A stretch of 64,000 nucleotides of DNA from Geosporobacter subterraneus DSM 17957 (GTDB lineage: Bacteria; Bacillota; Clostridia; Peptostreptococcales; Thermotaleaceae). The position numbers and the translations under genes are program-made. Below, piece after piece: positions 17,215 through 25,093 of this stretch. The notes below the pieces were generated by a model. That model saw only the letters and a program-made list of their open reading frames with translations. It searched no databases and had not been told where the DNA came from. Numbering within the stretch: the first letter of the stretch is position 1; every line of letters starts with the position of its first letter. The stretch lies in assembly GCF_900142145.1 (NCBI RefSeq), contig NZ_FQZV01000016.1:16139-80138 (forward strand). The letters are read 5' to 3'.

Positions 17215-18768
17215 ATGTTAAATACTGTAAAAAAAGCTCAAGAAATCAAAGAAGTTGTTTTAGGTGATAAAATTAACATTGAGGAATTTGTCGCAGTGGC
17301 ACGTTTTGGTGCTAAGGTTCAATTCTCCGAGAACTATAAAAACAAGGTAATTAAAGCGAGAGGACTTGTGGATAAATGGGTTGAAGAAAATCGTATTATG
17401 TATGGAATTACTACTGGTTTCGGAGTCCTATGTACTAAAGTGATTTCAGCTGAGGAAACAGCAAAACTACAGAAAAACATTGTTTTATCCCATTCTACTT
17501 CTGTAGGAGAACCATTGTCAGTGGAAGAGGCACGGGGAACCATGCTGATGATCTTGCAAAATGTTGGACGGGGTTTCAGTGGGGCAAGATTGGAAACGAT
17601 AGAAATGTATAGACAATTCCTAAATTTAGGACTTACCCCCTTTGCTCCGAAGGAGGGATCAGTAGGATATCTATGTCCGGAAGCACATATGGCTCTTGTA
17701 CTGATTGGAGAAGGAAAAGCCTTTTTGGAGGGAGAACTGCTTCCTTCTAAGGAAGCGCTGCATCGGGTAGGGTTAGAACCTATTGCCTTAGCATCCAAGG
17801 AAGGTTTGGTGCTGACCAATGGAACTACCAGTGCAACGGCCTTAGGTGCATTGGCATTGTATGACATGCTAAAGGCAGCTATATGTGCAGATATTATTGG
17901 AGCTATGACTCTGGAGGTGTCTAAAGGCACTACAAGGGCTTTCGATGAACGATTGATGTCTGTTCGTCCCCATGAAGAACAGAAGCAAACCGCTGAAAAT
18001 GTAAGAAGGTTATTGCAAGATTCTCAAATTGCCAAAGCCCATGAACATTATCGACTTCAGGATGCCCTGTCTATTCGATGCATTCCTCAACTTCATGGTG
18101 CAGCTAAGAAAACCCTTAGAGATGCGCTAAGAACGATAGAAGTAGAGATAAACGGCTGTTCTGATAATCCGATCATCTATCCTGAGGGTGAAGATGGTGA
18201 GGCAATATCAGGAGGAAATCCTGATTCATCATATGTAGGAATTGAGATGGACTCCGCATGTATTGCAGCTGCTATGCTGGGAAAAATGTCAGAGCGAAGG
18301 AACAATCGCCTTATAGACGGAAATCTTTCTGAGTACCCATGGTTTTTAATTAAGAAGCCAGGCTTGAACTCAGGCTTAATGATACCTCAGTATACTCAGG
18401 CGGGCTTGCTCAGCGATATGAAAATATTATCCCACCCCGCTACTGCAGATGGAATTCCAACCTGTGGAAACCAGGAAGATTATGTGGCCATGGGTTATAA
18501 TGCATCAAAAAAAGCCAGACAAGTAGCAGAGAAACTTGAATATATTTTAGCCATCGAATTGCTTTCTGTATACCAGGCTCATCAGTTTATGGAAAAGAAC
18601 TTATCGGCTGGAACAGCTACTCAGGCAGTACTGGAAGAGATCGGGAGGACAGTGCCGATCATGGAGGAGGATATGTTTTTATATCCACACATTAATACAT
18701 TGAGGGAGTTGATCCATACTGGGAAACTGCTCGATTTGGTTGAAGATAAGATTGGAAAGCTCCAGTAA
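17215..18768 (+). CDS. Histidine ammonia-lyase homologue without the MIO triad (possible ergothionase-like lyase)
   Basis: A 517-residue member of the HAL/PAL superfamily over its full length: YGITTGFG (Tyr63), NIVLSHSTSVGEPL, the QDALSIRCIPQLHG block, SDNPIIYPEGEDGEAISGGN, SERRNNRLIDG and NQEDYVAMG (Glu421). In true ammonia-lyases the loop after GSVG reads ASGDLAPLAHMA, and Ala-Ser-Gly cyclises to the MIO electrophile. Here residues 148-160 read GSVGYLCPEAHMA: three residues shorter and with no ASG. It therefore cannot form MIO and is unlikely to be an ordinary histidine ammonia-lyase. From memory, ergothionase, which releases trimethylamine from ergothioneine, is a MIO-free member of this superfamily, so a trimethylated or other activated histidine is a plausible substrate. 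No hutU, hutI or hutG is nearby. Expressed from a sigma-54 promoter. Confidence 0.85.
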   Translation: MLNTVKKAQEIKEVVLGDKINIEEFVAVARFGAKVQFSENYKNKVIKARGLVDKWVEENRIMYGITTGFGVLCTKVISAEETAKLQKNIVLSHSTSVGEPLSVEEARGTMLMILQNVGRGFSGARLETIEMYRQFLNLGLTPFAPKEGSVGYLCPEAHMALVLIGEGKAFLEGELLPSKEALHRVGLEPIALASKEGLVLTNGTTSATALGALALYDMLKAAICADIIGAMTLEVSKGTTRAFDERLMSVRPHEEQKQTAENVRRLLQDSQIAKAHEHYRLQDALSIRCIPQLHGAAKKTLRDALRTIEVEINGCSDNPIIYPEGEDGEAISGGNPDSSYVGIEMDSACIAAAMLGKMSERRNNRLIDGNLSEYPWFLIKKPGLNSGLMIPQYTQAGLLSDMKILSHPATADGIPTCGNQEDYVAMGYNASKKARQVAEKLEYILAIELLSVYQAHQFMEKNLSAGTATQAVLEEIGRTVPIMEEDMFLYPHINTLRELIHTGKLLDLVEDKIGKLQ

Positions 18769-18817
18769 ACAATGAAGTATGTCAAATAAACTATCATAGA
18801 AACAACATGTAGATCTT

Positions 18818-19617
18818 ATGATTGATGGACAGTCCGTACTAGAACAATTAAGCAGCAAAGCAATTCTGCTTCTTTGTTACCTGGCTGCCCACAGGGGAAA
18901 AATATTGTCAAGAGAGAAACTGGCTGCATTATTCTAGGATTCTGGAAATATGGAAAGGGCCAGATACAAAAAAGTATATGAGCAAATACAAAACTATGAC
19001 AACGAAACCAATATCAAAGAAGATAGCTACAGAGATATAAAAAAAGTCATTATAAAGCAGAAATTTTTTACATAAATGAACAGAATTTAAATGACTTTAT
19101 TGAAACGATCAATCAAAAGGAGAGAAAGCAGGTTGTGCGTAGTAATTGTTTGCCCTTGGATGCGTTGGACTATTACTGGATGACTGATTTTATTGAAGCA
19201 ATCTTAGACACTGTTCATCAAAATATTCTACAAAAAGTTCCTCCTTGGTGCTGGCAAGATTTATATAGGGTTTGCGGTAAACTTTCAATCATCATGGATA
19301 GGGTTACAGCACTGGATTATCTATCGGTTGAGGCGGAAAAAATAAGAATATCTGCAGCATTCAATACATTGATCCATACTCTCTGCAAAGAGGCAGGCTT
19401 GATATTATGCATATCTAATATTCAATGGATGGATCTATGCTCATTTAATTGCTTGAAGCATGCACTTTTTAAGAATCTTTTTCCACCTATGACGTTGGTA
19501 CTCACTGGGAAGGAAAATGACACAAAGCTTATAGAATTGCAGAGATATTTTTCCCATTCAAAGTTTATAGTTTTTTATTCGGATCAATGTTATAATAGTT
19601 ACCGAAATGAGAGGTGA
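18818..19617 (+). pseudogene. Ruined SARP/BTAD-type transcriptional activator with ATPase domain
   Basis: From ATG 18818 the frame reads like the N-terminal DNA-binding domain of SARP-type activators (SSKAILLLCYLAAHRGKILS, then REKLAALF). A TAG at the position of the conserved Trp then breaks it, followed by DSGNMERARYKK. Further frameshifts lead to a 160-residue open stretch (19135-19617) with an AAA-like block LILCISNIQWMDLCSFNCL and MTLVLTGKEND, as in ATPase parts of MalT/AfsR-like regulators. The C-terminal repeat region is gone. It follows the lyase gene with no clear promoter of its own. Function when intact is unknown. Confidence 0.65.
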
Positions 19618-20489
19618 TGAGGTTGGACAGTATTTCAGGGCAGGGATGTGAGATCCTGGTTCCTTTTGAAGAGAGAAAATCCTTGGAGGAAATTGAGAAG
19701 AGCATTATAACCAAGTATAGGAAGCATATTTGGTCAAAATTTATCAAAGCTTTAAAGGATTATCAGCTGATTGAAGACGGAGATAGAATTGCTGTTGCTA
19801 TATCCGGCGGAAAAGATAGTATGCTGATGGCCAAGCTGTTTCAAGAATTAAAAAAGCATGGAAGAGACAACTTTTCACTGGAGTTTATTGTAATGGACCC
19901 CGGTTATCATCCGGATATTAAGCGGCTCATGATGGATAATTGTCAATATCTTAATATTCCCATCCAAATTTTCGAATCTGGAATTTTTAATATTGTTGAT
20001 ACTATCGCCAATGACTATCCCTGCTACATGTGTGCGAAAATGAGGCGGGGTGCACTTTATAAAAGGGCTCAGGCTTTAGGCTGCAATAAATTAGCTTTAG
20101 GCCATCACTTCAATGACGTCATTGAGACAACCATGCTCAACATGCTCTATACCGGAAGCTTTAAGACCATGCTTCCTAAGCTAAGATCTTCCAATCACAA
20201 AGGGTTGGAGCTTATTCGTCCAATGTATCATATTGAAGAGCGGCATATAGAACAATTTACCCAGGAAAGCGGTATCTGGCCATTAAATTGTGCATGTATG
20301 GTGGCTGCAAAGAAGACAGGCAATAAACGCTACGAAATGAAGAGTTTGATACAGGATTTAAAGAAGAATTTTAAAGACGTCGACAAATCCATATTTAATG
20401 CTGCACAAAATATTAATATGAATGCTGTTTTAGGCTGGGAAAAAGATGGGCAACACTATTCCTACCTGGATTTTTATGATGAAGAGTAA
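19617..20489 (+). CDS. ttcA: TtcA-type tRNA 2-thiolation PP-loop ATPase
   Basis: A protein of about 290 residues of the PP-loop ATPase family that thiolates cytidine-32 of tRNA (TtcA) or related positions. AVAISGGKDSMLMAKL is the ATP-binding PP-loop near residue 65. PCYMCAKMRRG supplies the CxxC pair and LNCACMV a third cysteine, the usual iron-sulfur set. LALGHHFNDVIETTMLNMLY is a family block. ATG 19617 (overlapping the upstream stop TGA) or TTG 19623 could start it; GAGAGGTGA fits the TTG somewhat better. TATAAT at 19591-19596 inside the ruined gene upstream is a possible promoter. Substrate tRNA position is inferred from the family. Confidence 0.85.
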   Translation: MRLDSISGQGCEILVPFEERKSLEEIEKSIITKYRKHIWSKFIKALKDYQLIEDGDRIAVAISGGKDSMLMAKLFQELKKHGRDNFSLEFIVMDPGYHPDIKRLMMDNCQYLNIPIQIFESGIFNIVDTIANDYPCYMCAKMRRGALYKRAQALGCNKLALGHHFNDVIETTMLNMLYTGSFKTMLPKLRSSNHKGLELIRPMYHIEERHIEQFTQESGIWPLNCACMVAAKKTGNKRYEMKSLIQDLKKNFKDVDKSIFNAAQNINMNAVLGWEKDGQHYSYLDFYDEE

Positions 20490-20518
20490 AAAAATCCCTC
20501 AGAAGAGGGATTTTTTCT
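20488..20518. terminator. Bidirectional terminator between ttcA and the 106-residue gene
   Basis: AAAAAATCCCTC pairs with GAGGGATTTTTT around AGAA, giving U tracts on both strands for the two convergent genes. Confidence 0.9.
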
Positions 20519-20519
20519 G

Positions 20520-20840
20520 CTATGAATGAATATCATTTTGTGGATCATATACTTCTCTGAATTCATAATCCAGAATAGTATCTAAAATTCTATTGGATAG
20601 CTCCTCTGATAATGGTTCATCAAAAAAAAGAAGGCCTTGATGATGGTATTTACTGCTGATAACATCCCTTGCGATCACTCTTCCTTCATAGCCATTTAGC
20701 ACATCATTGATTTCATGGCCCAGTTTAGGATATATTTCATATTCATGCCAAGTAATAAAACCGATTAGGGATTCGGCAACAGCATCATCAAATCCTGCGT
20801 TCCTAAGAACCTCATGCCAGCTTTTATCAAGAATACTCAT
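20520..20840 (-). CDS. Hypothetical protein, 106 residues
   Basis: I do not recognise the family. The chain is acidic, predicted helical and soluble (ILDKSWHEVLRNAGFDDAVA at the start), without membrane segment, signal peptide or cysteine motifs. GGGAGG stands 9 nt before the ATG, and a shared terminator follows the stop, which supports a real gene. It lies between ttcA (convergent) and the SleB-type hydrolase (same strand, about 130 bp away). Confidence 0.7.
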   Translation of the reverse strand: MSILDKSWHEVLRNAGFDDAVAESLIGFITWHEYEIYPKLGHEINDVLNGYEGRVIARDVISSKYHHQGLLFFDEPLSEELSNRILDTILDYEFREVYDPQNDIHS

Positions 20841-20971
20841 TAAAGGATACCTCCCAAATTAAAAACTGTTATGCTTAGCATGATGTTTTTCTGCGAAAAT
20901 TATCCATACTTGAAGAAGGTAAAAGGAAATATTTAATGAAAAAGAGGTGCGGAATTAATCCGCACCTCTGA

Positions 20972-21652
20972 CTATCTATAGAACACATGGTTACCAATTC
21001 TCATTACATAAGTTTTATTTTGTACAATCCATCGTCCGGCTGATTTATCAGGATTAAAAAAGTATGTGGCATCTCCAACGGGTCTTACCCCGTTTAGTGC
21101 ATCCTTTGCTGCATTAATACTATCTTGATTTGGTGTGTTGTAGATGGTTCCTTCAGCAACGGGACAGAATTGTGGGATACCTTGATAGTTCTCAAAGATT
21201 ACCCCTTTAACCGTGCTCGGGAATGAGGATGAACGAACTCTGTTGAGTACAACATTTCCTACGGCAACTTTACCTCTATAGGATTCCGCTTCAGATTCCG
21301 CATGAATAATGCGGGACAGCCAATACAAATCATCTTCACGATAAGCTCCCCTTGAAACTGGCTGAGCAAATAATGCAGTTTGAGTCTCAATACCGGCGAT
21401 TCCGTCAATTCTCAGCTTATTGGCAATTTGAAAATTAATTACAGCTCTCTCCGTTTTCAAACCATAGATACCATCAGCAGAATCTTTTAGATGGCCCCTA
21501 TTAATCAATGCTTGCTGCAAACGTGTAACAGCCGGGCCTCTGCTTCGAAACTTTAAGACAGTATACTCACTGGCATAGACATTCGATATGGATGTTGATA
21601 GAAATAATAGAATCATCAAAAAAGCTACAATAGATTTTTTATGCAATCTCAT
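20972..21652 (-). CDS. sleB: SleB-type cell-wall hydrolase with peptidoglycan-binding domain
   Basis: A secreted 226-residue protein. Residues 1-27 are a signal peptide ending near VYASEY. About 30-90 is a peptidoglycan-binding domain (LQQALINRGHLKDSADGIYG). About 100-226 is the SleB/CwlJ hydrolase domain with the catalytic Glu in LSRIIHAESEAESYRGKVAV and GDATYFFNP. Such enzymes lyse spore cortex or vegetative peptidoglycan as lytic transglycosylases. ATG 21652 fits AAGGAG upstream; a TTG two codons earlier is possible. A c-di-AMP riboswitch precedes it, which points to wall or osmotic control rather than strictly sporulation control. Confidence 0.9.
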   Translation of the reverse strand: MRLHKKSIVAFLMILLFLSTSISNVYASEYTVLKFRSRGPAVTRLQQALINRGHLKDSADGIYGLKTERAVINFQIANKLRIDGIAGIETQTALFAQPVSRGAYREDDLYWLSRIIHAESEAESYRGKVAVGNVVLNRVRSSSFPSTVKGVIFENYQGIPQFCPVAEGTIYNTPNQDSINAAKDALNGVRPVGDATYFFNPDKSAGRWIVQNKTYVMRIGNHVFYR

Positions 21653-21675
21653 GCACAATACACTCCTTCCTTAAA

Positions 21676-21792
21676 TCGCTTCCGAAGTTAGCTGACGGGT
21701 TCGGGATAGAAGGATCCCTACCATGCAGAACATGGATTAACCCCTGAATTGGTTCCTCCGTACCCGGACAAGTCCGGGATTCAGCAAATGTA
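21676..21792 (-). ncRNA. c-di-AMP riboswitch (ydaO/yuaA element)
   Basis: Read on the minus strand the leader has the conserved ydaO blocks in order: the P1-side CCCGGACTTGTCCGGG hairpin, CGGAGGAACC, GGGGTTAATC, a variable hairpin around CATGTTCTGCATG, TAGGGATCC, then CCGAACCCGTCAGCTAACTT near the 3' end. It sits between a strong promoter and sleB. In this class c-di-AMP binding usually turns the gene off; no clear terminator stem separates it from the start codon, so the control may be translational. Confidence 0.92.
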
Positions 21793-21811
21793 ATGTGGTA
21801 ACATAGTGCTT

Positions 21812-21841
21812 ATTATATAAGAAAGTATGACATTATGTCAA
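21812..21841 (-). promoter_or_regulatory. Promoter of the riboswitch-sleB transcript
   Basis: On the minus strand TTGACA (21841-21836) and TATAAT (21817-21812) are separated by 18 bp. Transcription would start near 21805, just before the riboswitch. Confidence 0.8.
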
Positions 21842-21891
21842 CCTTCAGAAAATATTAACAAATCTTGTAAAATCTACCCGATAAGTAGTAT

Positions 21892-22023
21892 ACAGATTCT
21901 GGCCTTGCAGCGAACACGACCTATGTTTATGGGATTAAAGTGATTTATAGCATCAATCCAGAGGAACCCCTGTACTCAAATACTGCTTCAGCCACAACAC
22001 CGCCAGATAACATCTTGTTGTAG
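21892..22023 (+). pseudogene. Orphan fibronectin type III C-terminal fragment
   Basis: After an in-frame TAG at 21886 the frame reads TDSGLAANTTYVYGIKVIYS and then PLYSNTASATTPPDNILL, ending at TAG 22021. This is the last two thirds of a fibronectin type III module, the kind found at the end of large secreted clostridial proteins. No upstream portion or start is present, so it is the stump of a deleted gene. Confidence 0.65.
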
Positions 22024-22209
22024 ACGCGTAAATCTATAAAAAAATGTAAAGGGTTAGGCCAGTGGGGTTTTTATGGGCTAGCCCTTATAAATTTAACAGA
22101 AAACATCCATGATTCATTAAAAAATACGTATCAGGCCAACCTGAAAAGTGATATAATGTTAGCGCAAATATATTTCAATAGTCGAAATAATATACATAGG
22201 GGGACGTAT

Positions 22210-23106
22210 ATGTTACAAGCACATTACGGGGAAATAGCAGCATTTGCAACTGCAATTTGCTGGACAGTAACAGCAGTGGCCTTTGAGACCGCTGGGAGAA
22301 GGGTAGGGTCATTATCTGTAAACCTGATACGTTTAGTAATGGCTTTTTTTCTATTAAGTATATTTACGTTTTTCACTAGAGGAATGTTTTTACCCTTTGA
22401 TGCAACGGCTACGATGTGGTTTTGGTTGATTTTATCGGGCTTAATTGGTTTTGTATTGGGGGACCTCTTTCTTTTTCAAGCTTATGTAGAGGTTGGGTCT
22501 CGGATTTCCATGCTAATCATGTCTACCGCACCACCGATTACTGCTTTCCTGGGATTTTTTATACTAGGTGAGTGCATTTCCCCAATGAATCTTTTAGGAA
22601 TGGCTGTAACAATTGGCGGGATTGCTTTAGTAATTCTTGTGAAGAATACTGGAGAGAGCAAAGTGGAAGTATCTAAACCCCTGAAGGGTTTGCTTTACGC
22701 ATTTATTGGTGCGCTGGGACAAGCACTTGGCTTGATTCTGAGCAAATTTGGCATGGGGAGCTACAGCCCTTTTGCTGCAACCCAGATAAGAATCATCGCT
22801 GGCATTATAGGCTTTGTTATCGTGGTTACCTTAAGACAGGGCTGGGGCAGTTTAATGGACTCATTAAAAGACCAAAAAGCCATGACTGCTATTTCAATTG
22901 GAGCAGCTTTTGGCCCCTTCATCGGTGTGTCTCTATCCCTTCTGGCCATTCAACATACTACCACGGGAATTGCTTCCACTATCATGTCCATTACTCCTGT
23001 TTTAATCATTCCGGCTGCTATATTTATGTTTAAGGAAAAAGTAACGCAAAAAGAAATATTAGGGGCTGTCATTACCGTGATTGGAGTATCGCTGCTGTTC
23101 CTATAG
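22210..23106 (+). CDS. DMT-superfamily (EamA) permease
   Basis: A 298-residue membrane protein with ten predicted helices in two homologous EamA halves: the first begins EIAAFATAICWTVTAVAFET and the second after SKPLKGLLYAFIGALGQALG. It belongs to the drug/metabolite transporter superfamily, whose members export or import small metabolites. The substrate cannot be read from sequence. ATG 22210 follows GGGGGA; an in-frame ATG at 22156 would add 18 residues unlike the family. TATAAT with extended TG at 22152-22157 is a likely promoter. Confidence 0.88.
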   Translation: MLQAHYGEIAAFATAICWTVTAVAFETAGRRVGSLSVNLIRLVMAFFLLSIFTFFTRGMFLPFDATATMWFWLILSGLIGFVLGDLFLFQAYVEVGSRISMLIMSTAPPITAFLGFFILGECISPMNLLGMAVTIGGIALVILVKNTGESKVEVSKPLKGLLYAFIGALGQALGLILSKFGMGSYSPFAATQIRIIAGIIGFVIVVTLRQGWGSLMDSLKDQKAMTAISIGAAFGPFIGVSLSLLAIQHTTTGIASTIMSITPVLIIPAAIFMFKEKVTQKEILGAVITVIGVSLLFL

Positions 23107-23122
23107 GTTAACCTTGAATATT

Positions 23123-23156
23123 AAGGTTCTTTCTGTCAACGAAGGAACCTTTTTAT
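23123..23156 (+). terminator. Terminator of the DMT permease gene
   Basis: AAGGTTCTTTC pairs with GAAGGAACCTT across TGTCAAC, followed by TTTAT. Confidence 0.75.
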
Positions 23157-23238
23157 TGTCAAGGAAAGTATAGATTAGCTAGAGCTTTAATAAAAGTAAT
23201 TTCAAGGCTTAAGGTATTTCATAATATTTTAAGGCAAT

Positions 23239-23350
23239 AAAAAAGCAGGGGTTATAGGGGATGAAATCCCCTGCCGCAGTAAGAGGGGTGCTCAGACTGC
23301 CTTGCAGTCGTTGAAGGGGAAATAGGTTCCCCTAGCGATGTGCTTTTTTT
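23239..23350 (+). ncRNA. Candidate structured RNA, multi-hairpin, closing on a U tract
   Basis: The outer arms AAAAAAGCA (23239-23247) and TGCTTTTTTT (23341-23350) can pair and enclose three perfect hairpins: AGGGGAT/ATCCCCT (23256-23272), GACTGC/GCAGTC (23295-23309) and AGGGGAA/TTCCCCT (23315-23333). The first CCCCTGC block (23268-23274) can pair instead with GCAGGGG (23245-23251), so two exclusive folds exist. GC content is far above the flanks and there is no coding frame. I could not match it to a riboswitch class I know. It lies after a terminator and before a gene ruin and a DUF3892 gene. It may be a free small RNA. Confidence 0.4.
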
Positions 23351-23438
23351 ATGTGCTCAGGATTGAAAATATGTGGATAAGGGTATGTTAAGGTTAGTAC
23401 GCGAGCAATATTCAAAACAAAAATGGAGGATGGAGAGG

Positions 23439-23572
23439 ATGGATAAAAGAATATTTCAGAAGCCTGATAAAGAAGAGATAAAAAGAGGTTGACTTCAATA
23501 CAGTATGCAGTTACCCAGAAAAATGGCACCGAGCCTCCTTTTGAAAATGAGTTCTGGAACTGGAGACCTTAA
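23439..23572 (+). pseudogene. msrB: Remnant of peptide-methionine (R)-sulfoxide reductase
   Basis: [15 protein letters not shown] starts at ATG 23439. A one-base shift then continues as [20 protein letters not shown], then NEFWNWR, before a stop. This is the N-terminal third of MsrB (family pattern LTPLQYHVTQxxGTEPPF). The catalytic cysteine half is absent. Confidence 0.75.
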
Positions 23573-23648
23573 GCATCTTTTCGAAAAGTAAGGATAGCCG
23601 CATATTCTATAGAATCTGCTCCATACTAATGCCAAGGAGGGATGTTTA

Positions 23649-23879
23649 ATGGATGTTAAAGCTAAAATTATTAAGATTCGAAAAAACGCTCAAGGAGATA
23701 TTACAGATGTGATGCTGAATGATGGCAATGTATATTCGGTAAATGACGCCATTGCATTAGCAAAGGATCATAAAATTGAAGGAGTGAACGTAGGTCAGGC
23801 TAGAAATGGCAGAGAGTATTTAAGGAGCAATCCAAACGATATTCAAAGCGACAATTTGGACAATTTACCGATTTTTTGA
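23649..23879 (+). CDS. DUF3892 domain protein
   Basis: A 76-residue protein covering the whole DUF3892 domain: VKAKIIKIRKNAQGDITDVM at the start and NGREYLRSNPND plus DNLDNLP at the end, the family's most conserved parts. AAGGAGGG precedes the ATG. Function is unknown; the family is common in Firmicutes and predicted to be a small beta-rich cytoplasmic protein. It has its own terminator downstream. Confidence 0.85.
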   Translation: MDVKAKIIKIRKNAQGDITDVMLNDGNVYSVNDAIALAKDHKIEGVNVGQARNGREYLRSNPNDIQSDNLDNLPIF

Positions 23880-23931
23880 TCTTGAATTTTGTCAACAGAT
23901 TATATATTGCATCCTAAATCACAGATATTTT

Positions 23932-23962
23932 GCTGTACGATTATAAAGTACAGCTCTTTTTT
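23932..23962 (+). terminator. Terminator after the DUF3892 gene
   Basis: GCTGTAC pairs with GTACAGC around a 9-nt loop, followed by TCTTTTTTG. Confidence 0.85.
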
Positions 23963-24031
23963 GTTTGTTAGGGAGGAAGCATGTAAAAAAAACAGAAATA
24001 ATATAGAATAACTACTATGGAGGAAAAGCAT

Positions 24032-24412
24032 ATGAACTCAGTTTTTACATCTAGTGCACCAACGCCGGCAGGACATTATTCACAAGCAGTCATTCATTAG
24101 GAAATTGTGTATGTTTCTGGGCAACTACCTATCAACCCGATCACCGGGGAGCAGGTTTTTGACAATATAGAAGCACAGACTAAGCAAGTACTTGACAATC
24201 TTAATGAAATACTGATTGCTGCCAACAGCAGCAGAGAAAAAGTGTTAAAGACTACCGTCTATATTACAGATATTAAACTTTGGGATCAGGTTAATAAAAT
24301 CTATGCTGTTTTTTTCGCTGATCACCGGCCTGCAAGAGCTGTGGTTCCGGTGAAGGAACTACATTTTGGATTTCAGATAGAAATTGAAGCTGTGGCTGCG
24401 GTAAAGGGATGA
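24032..24412 (+). pseudogene. ridA: RidA-family enamine/imine deaminase with early TAG
   Basis: GGAGG precedes ATG 24032, which opens MNSVFTSSAPTPAGHYSQAV. Codon 23 (24098-24100) is TAG, where relatives usually have Gln, Asn or Lys. After it the frame is intact to the end: VYVSGQLPINPITGEQVF, and HRPARAVVPVKELHFGFQIE with the catalytic Arg. RidA removes reactive 2-aminoacrylate. A single substitution explains the break, so loss is recent, or a restart at GTG 24107 may give a shortened protein without the first strand. Confidence 0.75.
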
Positions 24413-24462
24413 TTTGTGGACAGACAGTGATTTATCGCCGGCTAGGAACAGGAGGGAATTTG

Positions 24463-24942
24463 ATGGAACGAGTGACAAGCATACTAAACCATCCTTCTTT
24501 TATCGAATACAAGGAACGTAATGCTTTGGCCGAGGAAGAAAGGGTGTTTTGCCGTCATAACCTGCAACACAGTATAGACGTTGCTAGGGTTGCATACATT
24601 ATGGCGTTGGAAGAGGGGCTTCCGATAAGAAAGGATGTAATCTATGCAACGGGCCTGCTCCATGATATCGGCAGATGGAAAGAATACGCCGAGGGTATCA
24701 GTCATGCGAAGGCCAGTGCCGATTTGGCAGAAAAAATATTAGCAGATTGTGAATTTGATCCGGAGGAAATTAATTTGATATTAGATGCCATACGAAACCA
24801 CCGGAAAAGCGGAAGGCGGGATACGCCTCTCAGTGTTATTATTTACAGAAGTGACAAGGTTTCAAGGCTTTGTTTAGAATGTGATGAGATTGAGGAGTGC
24901 AATAGATTTTCAAAGGGAGACCGTCCAAAGTTAATCTATTAA
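24463..24942 (+). CDS. HD-domain phosphohydrolase
   Basis: A 159-residue protein of the HD superfamily. Metal ligands are visible as HNLQHSIDVARVAYI, ATGLLHDIGRW (the HD pair), EGISHAKASADL and AIRNHRK, followed by a YRSDKVSRLCLEC stretch. Members cleave phosphate from nucleotides or related compounds; the substrate here is unknown. ATG 24463 is preceded by AGGAGGGA; an in-frame ATG at 24409 lacks a site. It follows the broken ridA closely and precedes the folate operon promoter. Confidence 0.88.
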   Translation: MERVTSILNHPSFIEYKERNALAEEERVFCRHNLQHSIDVARVAYIMALEEGLPIRKDVIYATGLLHDIGRWKEYAEGISHAKASADLAEKILADCEFDPEEINLILDAIRNHRKSGRRDTPLSVIIYRSDKVSRLCLECDEIEECNRFSKGDRPKLIY

Positions 24943-24987
24943 GGCCGGTGATAGGAGGTATGTAGTACTGGGGATAGGTATTTTCGT

Positions 24988-25017
24988 TTGACGGAAAACC
25001 GGGAAAAAGGGTATAAT
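24988..25017 (+). promoter_or_regulatory. Promoter of the folate operon
   Basis: TTGACG (24988-24993) and TATAAT (25012-25017) are separated by 18 bp. Transcription would start near 25024, about 70 nt before pabA. Confidence 0.75.
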
Positions 25018-25093
25018 AGATTGTGAAAAAATTGTTATTTTGTAGAAAATAATTGATAATATTTCCAAGATAAATGGTAGAGGGGTGCCTAAA

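Noticed and set aside
17334..17930. 198-codon minus-strand frame inside the ammonia-lyase homologue
   Set aside because: It is a shadow of the real gene; composition is Ser/Pro-rich without family match, and there is no start signal.
19135..19617. 160-residue frame as an independent gene
   Set aside because: It lacks a ribosome site and reads as the middle of an ATPase-type regulator whose N-terminus lies upstream with a stop.
23239..23350. 6S RNA, c-di-GMP, T-box or NiCo riboswitch
   Set aside because: The required conserved strings and overall shapes (single long bubble-bearing hairpin for 6S, GGTAGCGGGG for c-di-GMP-I, AGGGTGGNACCGCG for T-box) are absent.
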